This document shows, piece after piece, positions 21,240-31,526 of a stretch of DNA of 64,000 bases. The notes below the pieces were generated by a model. It ran no database searches. It was not told where the DNA came from and saw only the letters and a list, made by a program, of their open reading frames with translations. The translations under genes and the position numbers were made by a program. Source of the stretch: Paramarasmius palmivorus (taxonomy: Eukaryota > Basidiomycota > Agaricomycetes > Agaricales > Marasmiaceae). Numbering within the stretch: position 1 is the first letter of the stretch; every line of letters starts with the position of its first letter. Location of the stretch: contig JAYKXP010000042.1 of NCBI GenBank assembly GCA_037176845.1, forward strand, positions 62,001 through 126,000, read 5' to 3'.

Positions 21240-24200
21240 GGTCGGTGATATCGAAGTAAGAGCTTGTGAGTTGTAGGAGGTTGTCTGGTGCTGAGGTTTT
21301 GGCTAACGATTTGCTGGCTTTTATACACGTCGCTTTCGCCTTGGCAAGTGGCGAGCGGTGTTGGCGATGCGTTTCGAAATGGCGTTTGGGAGTAAGTTCT
21401 CCATCGGCGCTCGTACTTTGTGGCCAGCTGCACAGGTCGGTTGTAAGCAACGTGTGACGAATAATGATCATCACTAAACTGTGAACTCACGCGACTCGAA
21501 GAAATAACTTGAATACGCCCTAGGTACACGGAGCTGAATTTCCATCGAGCATATCCCGAGATTCTCGGGAGATTAATACTGCTCGTTGCGAAATGGAGTG
21601 GATTTAATACCGTGACGGATGCTATATATCACTGTTGAACGTTGAACGAGTAAGGTAAAATTCAGAATCAAATGCATGCTTGGTTAATGTGAATTGGCCG
21701 AACCTTCCAAGCCCAAGACAAATATATTCCGACAATTTACTCCAACGATGTTACGCGCCCGCAAGATGTTTACCAAGATGCGATTGTAAGGCTCCAACTT
21801 TTGCGCCCAAAGTGCTTCGTCAGATGCGTGTCAGTCTCGTGTTTTAATGTCGCTCACTTGGAAGAGTGGTATACGACTGACATGTACTCCACATACTACC
21901 GTGATACCCGTATTGAGGCTTGAGACATGTAAGAGAGAAATAAAGTGAGAACATGAGCGCCACCTTGTGTTCAAGTGTTCTAGCGTCCGTATCAGTTCGG
22001 GGTCAAAACGTTGGTGTATAGCTAAGATGTCGAGCATAGAGTAGAGTTCTGATACGAATGAGCACGTTTAAAGGCTTACCTCGACACTTGATTCAGATAG
22101 GATGGCAAAGGATTGCTGGAGTGTAAATTGACATGGGCGTTCGAGTTTAAGAAGCGCCGGTAACTAATTAGCCGATTACCCGGCTGTCTTGTTTGCCAAG
22201 AACAAACAAACCTGCGCTCTTCTTCAACGCCAGCGACGACGAAATCCAGCCTTTCCTAGCCCCATTCCTCTCCAGAAAAATCAAGGCTCGGATATGTATG
22301 CTGTCAATAGGCCATAGGCAAAACCTCGCAGAAGACGGATGGTTTCAAACTCCAGGGTGGCGGATATGTTTTCGCAAGTTCATCCAGAGGCACTGGTGAG
22401 TCTTATTTGTTCCTTCGTTTAGATTTTAAGCTGACTAGCCAATATAGACGGTCTGAATACTATCTTCAGATCTCTCAAAACTCCCTATGTAAGCTCAATA
22501 ACGCGCCTCTTCCGCTACACCCAAATTGAAAAGACCCCATTTCACAGGTTCATCTCACACGGCAAGACCTACATAACCCGTTCATACTCCCGGATCATCA
22601 TTCTTGAAGGCTACTGGAAGTCTATTTAAGATATAGACAGGTTTGGGGTAGCACCAACTCGAGGTATGCTAGTCCAGTTTCTTCACATCACCTCACCAAA
22701 ACCTAACTGAATTCTTCAGGAGGCGAACGCATACAGCAGCAGCCGTTCCAAATGTCCAGTATCATCTTTAATCCCCGCCGCCGCCGCCGCCGCCGATGCT
22801 AACGGAAACGAACTCAACACAGCCAAGGAACATCCTACATGCTCTACTTCCTTCCATCCGAAACCTCAGCACCTAACCGATTCTCCTTCCGATGCTTGAG
22901 GCCCTGGGGCTTCGTTATTGTTATGTTTATTATTCCCACTCCGTATCTTTCCCAATGGCCCACTTAAGCATGTGCAACTGCCATCAACCTGCGCTTTACC
23001 CCGTTTCACTACCGGCTCATTCTCATCCCCGGGATTCACCTATCTCTCCGTATTCCCTCTCCGTATCCTTCTCCGTACTCCATGCACTGGCTACCTCACA
23101 TTTACGCCGGTAAAATGGGACTCGAAGGCACATAATACCCACTCGTTCTCGTAGGCGTCAGACACCTGCATGCCCATTCACATAACCACATTCCGCCTCC
23201 TCTATCTGCCATATCGCGTGCGCTAGCCTTCGCTCATACCCAGGCGATAAAGAAGACTCCATTGTTTGGGTACTACGCAACTTCTCCGGGTATGGAAGAA
23301 CTGCAATGGAATGTTCCACAACAGCCTCATACGTACCTAGACACGACCACCAGCCTATGCTCCCCACACGCTGACGCACTCGCTTTGCAACAAGAAACCC
23401 TTCCACGATTTCTTCTTGCTTACGTCGCACGGAGTAGGCAAGGGTCGATTCCTTGCCATTCGTCCCTGGTTCCATAGAGGAATCACTTGGGCCCTAATTC
23501 CAACGCTATTTCCCATCCCATCTGCGGCAGATAGCTTTCAGCTACATGCCTATTGCGGAAGCACCTCATTTGTGGATCGTTCACGGTTTCTGGTTGGTTT
23601 GGGTCGGAAGGATGGATTGGTCAAGCGGGAGTTGGGCTCTAACATGTGGAGATGAATGTGAACGTCGGTATCGGCCCCGTGCAACCAACGCTGAAGTCGG
23701 GATACCAACCCTTCCTCCTCGTACTCACCCTTGACTTCATCACTTCGCCATATTCCGTCTCCTTCTTTCGAAGGGCTAATGTTACTGTCACACCGACCCT
23801 CAAAAGCAGCACCTTCTTTCCCCACTCAACCCCCCATTATAGCTACCCAACAATACATCTTTCTTGCACTCGGCGCTATTTACTGCGACGGGCTCTCCTA
23901 TCTTCCATCCCTTGGCTCTGCATACTCGGCACCCGTAGCATCGGTTTGTGTCTCCTGCATCGACTTGGCGCAAGGGACTATGGGTTGGGGGTGTTGGGCG
24001 AAAGTGTCTGTGGGGCGTTGAGTAATCCTCACGACAAGATCATAACGAACGAGCTAGGCGAGCCGACCTCGTATAATAGTTCGCCGTGCTCTGTGTCTCC
24101 CAAAGTCGAAGGTTGCGAGCGGTGATTGGAGTCCAACTGTTCGCCAAGGTTCAGGCACATTCAAGTGGATTGTGCCGCCGGGAATGGCCGGAATATCTCT

Positions 24201-24545
24201 TATCTTGTCGTTGCGGTTTGAAGGGGGCCAGATGCGCGTTTGGTTTCGGTTGATGGATGGGAGCGGGGAAATGACGCGAGACTAGCAGAGGCAAAGGTCC
24301 GGATGCACCAATGTGTTCAACTAGTCAACTACAGGCTGCTGTGTATGGGTACGAATGTTTCTTGCAATAGACGTGTGAACTCGTATCTCATTACAATTAT
24401 GTATGGATACAAAACGGAAGTCAAGGTCATGAATACCCATATCCAAAGAAGTTTGGGCTTCAATTACTGGTTACAACGTGTTCCAGCCAACACCCTACAG
24501 CGCGATCAGTCCTACAACTTGGATAATACCCCTCATCCAAAACGG
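21240..24545. other. no resolved gene
   Basis: Candidate pieces are a short minus frame at 22037-21831 (MLDILAIHQRFDPELIRTL), a plus frame at 22193-22399 (TNKPALFFNASDDEIQPF), a hydrophobic plus frame near 22890-22970 (RPWGFVIVMFIIPTPYL) and open frames on both strands at 23.16-23.48 kb. They do not join across convincing introns. A (GCC)n run lies at about 22777-22795. I read this as intergenic or decayed sequence. Confidence 0.3.
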
Positions 24546-24547
24546 TA

Positions 24548-25104
24548 CTATGGAGTACACTGCTGACCAGGAGCCACCCGTGTAGGTTTGATTGACCCGG
24601 GAAAGACGCTGCTGTTGCCCTGTACACTGATACATAAATCAACTCCATTCTTTCCCCTCACCGACACTGAAGTCGTTTTCAGCTTTTTTGGTAACTTTTT
24701 GCTGTTTGTCAGTTTCAAGACACTCGTAATTGCGTCCACACACATCCTTTCCACGTCTCCTTCGGAGTAGAAGCCGTTATCATCGTCCCATGTTGTTTTA
24801 ATGTCAGGCAATTTCTGCCTCGAGATCAGTGCGTTGTAACTTGGGCTGAAAATTTGCATGCTCACATTCTTTGAAGGGGATGGTATAGAGAACTGCGATA
24901 GCCCTGTGAGCGCATTTGACACCCTAGCCTCGGATAGTGTTGGGTTATCTCTTAGGAGCGCTGATGCTAAATGCCTTCCAGACGTTTTACTCGACGGGTT
25001 CTTTTCCCTGCCAAACACATGGTCCTTTATATTGGCAAATTCCTTCACAGCAGCATCTCTAAATGGCTTGTCTTCTGCTTCAGCTGCGGCTGCTTCATTC
25101 TCTA
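24548..25104 (-). CDS. exon of an unrecognised protein
   Basis: After an acceptor at about 25105 an open frame of about 185 codons runs to a stop at 24548. It begins VENEAAAAEAEDKPFRDAA and includes FANIKDHVFGREKN and GDVERMCVDAITSVLKLTN. There is no ATG at its start, so upstream exons are expected (beyond 25.1 kb) or the gene is truncated. The composition is protein-like throughout. I do not recognise the family. It borders the repeat-rich interval and may be a remnant. Confidence 0.4.
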
Positions 25105-25809
25105 CCTAAGTAAAGAGTAGCGAAAGAGTCAGTGTTCATATGATCACTTATTGCACTATTCAATTCAACTTACTTGATTTTTCAAACCATCGCATTGATC
25201 AGCGCTTCCCTCACCACCCTAGTTTATCACAGGCTGATCTCAACATCGCCAGGGCTACACATCAGCGGAAAAGGATTCACCTTATAGATACCATGTTAGG
25301 TGGCCCTGCTAAACTAGAGATGTCCAGGAACATTGGTCTATGTGAGGAACGCTGGGAGGAACGCTGGGCTTGTCAGGTCATGATGGATTCTTGGCCTGGA
25401 GCAAAGCCTGCTCTTTGGAATCATGGGTCTGATTCCAACATAAGCACAATGGTCAATGCTGGAGAAGAGAGGGAACAAGCACTGGCTTGATTTTATGGAC
25501 AAAACTACTACAATTTCTTTGCTTATCCTCCTGTATTACTGTAGTGGCTTTGATTTCCTGGAATCTATGACTTTGCTTGGATCAGGTCAGATTTTGTGCT
25601 TAATCAAGCCATATGGTGATACATCAACAGAATGATAGACTTAAAGGACATAAGCATATCTCTTACTCAGACAACCTTGAGGCTGTCTGGGTCTCTTTGG
25701 GTAAGAACACATAAGAACACATATATTGATTTCCACTATGGTTGATTGTATATGTTGAATGTTGCTTAAAGCCTGCATAGGGAGAGCAGAGCAATCCAAG
25801 ATCTTACAT
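25105..25809. other. no supported gene
   Basis: A plus-strand frame at 25140-25490 contains a locally duplicated EERWEERW but no domain. The sequence grades into low-complexity DNA. Confidence 0.3.
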
Positions 25810-25931
25810 AAAGGGGTCATGTGAGGGGTTAGGGGGTTGGGGGGTAGGGGGTAGAGGGTAGAGGGTTGGGGGTTGGGGTTAGAGGGTTTAGGGTTAGGGG
25901 GTAGAGGGTTGGGGGGTTTGGGGGGTTTGGG
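25810..25931 (+). repeat. degenerate telomere-like G-rich tract
   Basis: About 120 nt of variant TTAGGG units on the plus strand (GGGGTTAGGGGGTTGGGGGG, then GTAGAGGG, GTTTAGGG and TTGGGG variants). It looks like decayed interstitial telomeric DNA. The proline-rich ORF read on its complement is an artefact. Confidence 0.7.
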
Positions 25932-25955
25932 CAGAACCACAGGAACTGCTCTCAG

Positions 25956-25957
<2 letters not shown>

Positions 25958-25988
<31 letters not shown>
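25958..25988 (+). repeat. 31-nt poly-T tract
   Basis: An uninterrupted T run. Further homopolymers follow at about 26147-26159 (C), 26173-26184 (T) and 26192-26205 (G). On the minus strand it would be poly-A, as left by a retrotransposed insert, but no target duplication was found. Confidence 0.8.
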
Positions 25989-26275
25989 CTAGTAATCAGG
26001 AACGGGCCCTTAATGGTCAAGGCACCCGTGTGGGCTTGCAGGAACAGGGCCTTGCTTGCCCACGGCGGCGGCTGCTCCTGAGCTCTCTGCGTTGAAACCC
26101 ACTGGTATTCGCTCTCGAAGCGCCTCGCTCAGTCGTTCCCTGTCGGCCCCCCCCCCCCCTTCGGCCTCCTTTGTTTTTTTTTTTTCTTGTTTGGGGGGGG
26201 GGGGTTAAGGGGTTGAGAGAAGGGGTTGAGGGGGGCCGGAGGGACCGGGGCCCCGGTCGGCGGGTAAGCCTATGT

Positions 26276-26323
26276 TAGGGTCGATATCGACCCTATGGCT
26301 CCCCTACCATCCTCTAATAACCC
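26276..26323 (+). repeat. 48-bp direct repeat, left copy
   Basis: Identical over 48 bp to 33209-33256. It begins with the perfect palindrome TAGGGTCGATATCGACCCTA and continues TGGCTCCCCTACCATCC to AATAACCC. The two copies bound a 6.9-kb interval. Confidence 0.9.
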
Positions 26324-27840
26324 TTCTCTCATGCTTGTTATACACTCTACACAACTTCTATTCACTCATACTACACATATTTTTTACGGGTTTCATCAAA
26401 CGGGGCTTATACACAACTCAACTATAACTACTGGTCTTCTTGACTAACGTACTATAGCCTATGTTGCATCTTTATATACTCTACACAATCTGGACTTCAC
26501 TCTTGTTCAATGTCTGACTGCTAGACACACCATTCATCACTACACTCAATATCATCTTCATTTCAACTTCTTCCTTGCTCATGTTATCACCTGTTGTAAA
26601 ACTTGCTCAAATTATATTTACTCCCATAACATCACTTTAACCCGTACATATATCACATTCATCACACAACTTCAATTTTCTCATGAAACTCCATCACTGT
26701 CGTATACGGGAAAAATATATTTTTCAGTTCGCCATCGGGAAATTCAAAGTTATCAAAATTCCTCGAAAAAATTTGCGTTCCTCCGTAATGATGTATACTT
26801 CACCACTCAGCTTTTATTTCATCATCAAAATCACATACTGTCTTGTACGGGACAATACTCACTTTCCGTTGGAAAAATCTCAAGTCGTAATATAACTTTC
26901 CACTCAAATACTGACTTTAGTTCACTTCAAAATGCATCATTGGATGGGGGCAGGTTCACTGCCACTCAGCGCTTAAAAGGGGGGCAGGTACACTGCCACA
27001 CAGTCAAATTTTCTTTAACGATTAGCTTCCAATGTGACATCAAAGTAGTACAATACATTTCAATACCTTTTCAACGTCATTCTTACTTTATGTTGAACTT
27101 TATTCTCCAGAAAGTAATAGCTTGGAATATATTCTTGGCCCATGGGCTATTGGAATGATACATGAGGTGTGGCCTGATATGTAATTACCAATATGATGAC
27201 CTTCGACAACATAACAATGATATTGATGAGAAAAGGAAGCTCTCAAAAGTTTCTGGATTGTTGGTAGGCGCTGTGTTTGGTGTGTCTGGGAGGAAGGGTA
27301 GAATGTGGCATTGCGAGTCTTCAGTGATGACGGCGGGAAATTGGACATGACGAACATGTTTGGGGGATCGTCGTGGTATCATGTAAGCTATAGGAGAACA
27401 GCAAACCATCAGCAGCACATTCAAAAATAAACGTTAGGTGCGCACCTTGTCCGAAACCTGATTCCATGTTCTCTTTCCTTGTCCTTCATATCTGTGCTCC
27501 CGGTATCACATACAGAGTAGTCTAGTAAAGATGTATCAGTAGCACATCTCAATACAAATAGAAAAGACCATACTTTTAGCGTATCCGTGAGCAGCCGTGG
27601 TGCGAAATGAGCTTTGGTGGTGACATGAGATTCAACGGCGTCGGCAGGTTATGGGGGCGGCGTAATCCTGTTCACCGTCTCCAAAAAAACTTCACGGTGA
27701 ATCGGGCGACGTGACTGCGATTTGATGGTGTTGGCGCTACTGAAGCCCTGGAAGAAACACAATCGTTAGTAGAGGAAACGAAAAGAAGAGTCAGGTACGT
27801 ACCTCAGTATTTGCACATGTTCATCTTGCCAGCTCCTCCT
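26324..27840. other. A+T-rich stretch without a supported gene
   Basis: Unlike neighbouring DNA, 26.3-27.1 kb is A+T-rich with no long frame. From 27.4 kb the sequence takes on the intron-like rhythm of the hairpin modules (AGGTGCGCACCTTGTCC at about 27436; AGGTACGTACCT at about 27795). Confidence 0.4.
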
Positions 27841-28079
27841 TCATAGTCCCTGGTAGCGCGTAGTTAGCCTGAATGATAAATGTAAGTAGTAGCTTGAACA
27901 AATCAACGGAAAAAAAATATACCTGTGGCAATAGTGAAAGGCAAAGACCCATTGTGACACAAGGTCACATCGTTCGAAGGTAACGGTGACGAACGAACAC
28001 CCCATACTCAAGGTACTGGAGCTTTCCGGTCCACAGAACATGATTTTGATGTCAGCAGAGACGCTAGACATCATCGTCG

Positions 28080-28960
28080 TGCACCGTGAGCCATTCGCCG
28101 CTCCCTTCGCTTGGTCCTGTCACTCAAATCTTGAAGCTTCGTAATAGCCTCTGGCACTACAGAAGAGATGAACTCGCCACTCTGTGTGTAACCAGAGGCT
28201 AGAGAAGCCTTCGGATGTCGAGTTCCTGGTGGTGGTGAAGGCAATGGGGTGAAGGTGTAGATGTTGGTCAGAATGACGCCGATGATGCACGTCGGCGTCA
28301 TGGGCATACCGAACGACCAGAAAGACACCCAGACGCCAAGTCTGGATAGCCTTGAGGTCGTTCGTTGAGCGTAGGGTGGGGTGTCTTGATTTCCGGATGT
28401 TCGAGCGACGGCGGCGGTCCTGGACGAAACGTCAAGGAGCTGGTTGATGTCGGCGAGCGGCGGGGTGTACGAAAGGTCGAAGTAAAAAAGAAAAAGGTAA
28501 GATATATCCTGTGATAGCGAAAGTGGAATCAGGAAACGCAAAAAACAAACGACCATTGCGCACCTTTTACCCGTTACCTCAACCGCTGTCCCTCCTTCTC
28601 CGTCGTTCCTTCCATCTCCGTAAGTCTGTATATAGCACTATATTAGATAGTTAGAAAGGATAAATAAAAGAATGAAAAAAAAGAACAAACCTTTGTGTCG
28701 TTGATGATCGTGGTTGGAGGTCAAGAGAGGCAGCGTGAGAGAAGACTCACGCTGCCTCTCAATGCCGGACTAACCGGCAAACCCAAGTCGCAACACTAGG
28801 GTTACAATTCGGTTGCGGGACGGCGCACTTGTGTACTCGAGGATGCTCATCCTCGAGTATGCAACTGTCACTGCAGTAGTCGTCATCGACGATACTGCAA
28901 TGACAGTTTCAACCCACTAACCCGGGTCTTTACAATGGCCCCTTGCCGCTACCTTTGCCT
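28080..28960 (-). repeat. hairpin-saturated module A
   Basis: The inverted repeats seen are: 28145-28154/28192-28201 (TAGCCTCTGG arms); 28725-28739/28746-28760 (15-bp perfect arms GAGAGGCAGCGTGAG, 6-nt loop); 28763-28768/28774-28779; 28789-28794/28812-28817; 28834-28845/28848-28859 (12-bp perfect arms, 2-nt loop); and 28863-28908 (8 + 7-bp arms with an inner 5-bp stem). On the minus strand GT-AG intron-like segments separate the blocks (for example AAAG/GTTTG near 28690 with a branch-like CTAACTAT). No coding sequence is conserved with modules B and C. Confidence 0.75.
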
Positions 28961-29750
28961 TCTCCCGTCAACCGCAGTCCAGAAGGCTCAAAATAGCCTC
29001 TGGTACTACTGGAGGGATGAATTCATCCCTCCGTGCGTATCCAGAGGCTAAGGGAGTAGCTGGAATGTTGGGTGTGGAAGTCCGGCAAGGGCATATGTAG
29101 CGGGATCTGCGCAATGGCAATATCGAGGTGGCGATAACGCCAACGTGCTTCGTAGATGGCGTATACGGCATCTGCGACGGGAGGAATGTTGATTCGTTTT
29201 GAGGATGTCGTCGTGGGGCCGGTCATTGGGGTGCAGGGTTGAACGTTGCATCTTCGATGTTGTCCGTGCGGTTTTCTGGCGAGATATCGGCGGCGACAGC
29301 GAATAAAATTGAGATAAGAATAAAAAAATAAAAGATGACCTGTAGCAGAGGTAATAGAGGTGAGAGGACGCCAGAAAAAAAAGATTATTGGGTACGCACC
29401 TTGTACCCTTCACCTTTTCCATTCTCCCTTCCTCCCCGATGTTCCTTCCTCCTCCTCCTGGTTCCAGTAAATAGTCCTGTAGCTACAAATTAAAAGTTAT
29501 TGATGAAGAAAGAAAAGAAACCATACCTTTGTGCCATCGTCGTAGACGATGGTGGTTGTAAGAGTTCAAGAGAGGCCGCGTGAGAAAACGCTCACGCTGC
29601 CTCTCTATGCCGGTCTGACCGGCAAAACCAGTGTAACCCTAATGGTTTGAAACCATTAGGGTTACAACTCGTTTCCGCGGATGTGACGGTAACCGTCACA
29701 TCCCCTCTGTCCCCTTACCACCACCATCGTTCGCCGACGAGGAACGATAG
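28961..29750 (-). repeat. hairpin-saturated module B, homologous to A
   Basis: The inverted repeats seen are: 28994-29003/29041-29050 (TAGCCTCTGG arms) enclosing a perfect 22-nt palindrome at 29011-29032; 29534-29541/29545-29552 (CCATCGTC-GTA-GACGATGG); 29570-29584/29591-29605 (homologous to the 15-bp stem of A, one mismatch); 29608-29615/29617-29624 (TGCCGGTC-T-GACCGGCA); 29632-29648/29650-29666 (17-bp arms, one-nt centre, containing CCCTAA); 29679-29690/29692-29703 (12-bp arms, one-nt centre); and 29726-29732/29742-29748. It is in the same orientation as A. Confidence 0.75.
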
Positions 29751-29959
29751 GTAAGTTCTTGTTCTCCTGTTTTCCTTCTACAACTAAAATATATTATTTA
29801 GATCGATATTTATGCATACAGGGGGTATACCGAGCACAGGAGAAAAAGGGAGCGCAGGGAAATAGCAAAGTTAAGGTGCGTGGACATACCTTTCAACTTT
29901 TGTTGTTTTTCTGAATTCTATCCTCGCCGTTACTAGTACCCCTAACCCACCGGCATCCG

Positions 29960-30650
29960 CGACACCATTCCCGCCTCCCACCGAATGCAACCGATCGTGG
30001 ACGACCGCGGATGTCCGTCAACACGGACTACATCTCCCCCAGACACTCAAAGACCCCAGGATACTCGTTCTGGGGGTTCTTTGAGTGGCAAATCTCGACT
30101 CTGGCATCAGCGTAAATCGCTGATGCCTCTTCTCCGCCAAACCCGCCATACCACCATACCCGCACGCCACAACCAACCATCCGCGCACCAGAGTACCAGT
30201 ATACGGTGTTCTGGTGCATGGAGCTTATAATAATGCATCGGCTACGCTTGCCGATGCCTTCTTTATCTCTCGCCGCCGCCTTCTTCACCATCTCCCTGCC
30301 CCCACCTTTCCCAACACCCACCACAGCGTATCTAGCCTCTGGGTACACAGAGGACGTCGATTTCGTCGTCCTCGCGTTCCAGAGGCTATTGGATTGCTTC
30401 TGGCGTGTCGGCAGTTGAGAGGGTCTGGCCTAGGAACGGGCGCTTCGTATCTAATATTTTTCGGTACGAAGCGCTGGCCTGTGAGTGGGCGCTTTGCATC
30501 CAAAATTATTGGATGGCAAGCGCCCGATGATCTGTATACAACCCGTTCGTCTTAGACGAGCGGTTCCTCCCCGGCCTAGGGATGTGACTGTCACCTTTTC
30601 CCTTCATCATCGCCACCGACGATGCAACGGTAAGCTCTTCCTTCAATCAC
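29960..30650 (+). repeat. hairpin-saturated module C, inverted relative to A and B
   Basis: The inverted repeats seen are: 30013-30018/30023-30028; 30044-30059/30070-30087; 30103-30112/30118-30127 (GGCATCAGCG, 5-nt loop, perfect); 30185-30192/30210-30217; 30235-30242/30250-30257 (GCATCGGC, perfect); 30333-30342/30379-30388 (TAGCCTCTGG arms) enclosing a 24-nt palindrome at 30350-30373 with one mismatched pair; 30440-30449/30465-30474; 30487-30502/30510-30525 (14 of 16 pairs); 30541-30565; and 30584-30588/30590-30594. It ends at AACG/GTAAGC, a donor-like junction matching the right edge of B. Confidence 0.75.
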
Positions 30651-31290
30651 CTACCTTCTATGGCTAATCTATCTCTCATGAGAACATGTAACCGGACTTA
30701 GGAGGAACAGGGGGCAGGATAAGAGGAGGTAAAATAGCAATCAAAGTGCGTGGTCACTGACTCAGATGTTTTCTGTTCTTCTCACACTTCCGTTTGTCTG
30801 CAGTAATAAACTTTTATCGATATCGATTCCGATACCGCGACAAAATGAAGAAGCCAAATACCACCTCACCGCCGTCGTTATCGTCAACATCAACGACGAA
30901 TGAAGTAGCACCTGCCCTTCACCCATATCACCATCTCCGGCACACCCCTCTCACCTTCCATAAACCAACCACTCTCCTACTCCGGTAGCTAGAGTGGTAG
31001 CCTCCTACTCCGGTAGCTAAGGCAGTGGGTTAGCTAGTCTAGGTTAGGTTATGGATTATGTGCGTACCAGTTTTTTACTTCGTCGGAGATGAATCTACAC
31101 TGCATCAGTGACACAAGTCGCGGAGCAATTGGTCTGAGCGACACAAGTCGCGTTTGTAGGACGTTGTTCGTGTAGTTTGGACCAGTCTTCGGCGTGTGTA
31201 GAAACTGGGAGGTGCGGAATTCAGCCTATTGTCTAGTTCTAGTTATAGCTGTTGATATATTGTAACCAAGGCCTGAACCGTGTAGGAATA
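30651..31290. other. no gene; short direct repeats
   Basis: CTCCTACTCCGGTAGCTA is repeated at about 30976 and 31000, and GACACAAGTCGCG at about 31109 and 31140. No coding potential was recognised. Confidence 0.4.
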
Positions 31291-31380
31291 GAGTCGGAAA
31301 GGTGTCGGAAAGTTATTTGAAAGACGTCGGAAAGGCGTCGGAAAGGCGTCGGAAAGGCGTCGGAAAGGCGTCGGAAAGAT
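31291..31380 (+). repeat. 11-bp tandem repeat GGCGTCGGAAA
   Basis: Four to five near-perfect consecutive units lie at about 31325-31378, preceded by diverged ones from 31291. The unit contains GGCGTC, the same hexamer that forms the arm of the palindromic satellite starting 150 bp later. Confidence 0.85.
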
Positions 31381-31526
31381 ATCTGAAATCAAACGAAGCT
31401 GACATCTAGGAATTTATGGACATGGATATGGACGTAGATGGGTAGTTGATCGTTAGAAAAATTTGAGATGTTAGTCAGTCTTATTTTCATTGTGGACACC
31501 TCACAGAACCCAAATCACCGTCACAC

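Noticed and set aside
23158..23475. 105-codon minus-strand frame as a gene
   Set aside because: Overlaps equally long plus-strand frames, has no domain and no flanking splice sites that extend it.
25641..25940. Proline-rich minus-strand ORF (PKPPKPPNPLPPNP)
   Set aside because: It is the translation of the degenerate telomere-like G-rich tract.
28071..28556. 161-codon minus-strand frame as a protein gene
   Set aside because: Its best-conserved part (LASGYTQSGEFI...VVPEAI) only translates the palindromic arms. The copy in module C is shifted by one base, so the reading frame is not conserved; the signal is structural.
30214..30555. 113-codon plus-strand frame in module C
   Set aside because: The frame runs through several hairpins, has no counterpart in modules A and B and is rich in Arg/Pro from palindrome sequence.
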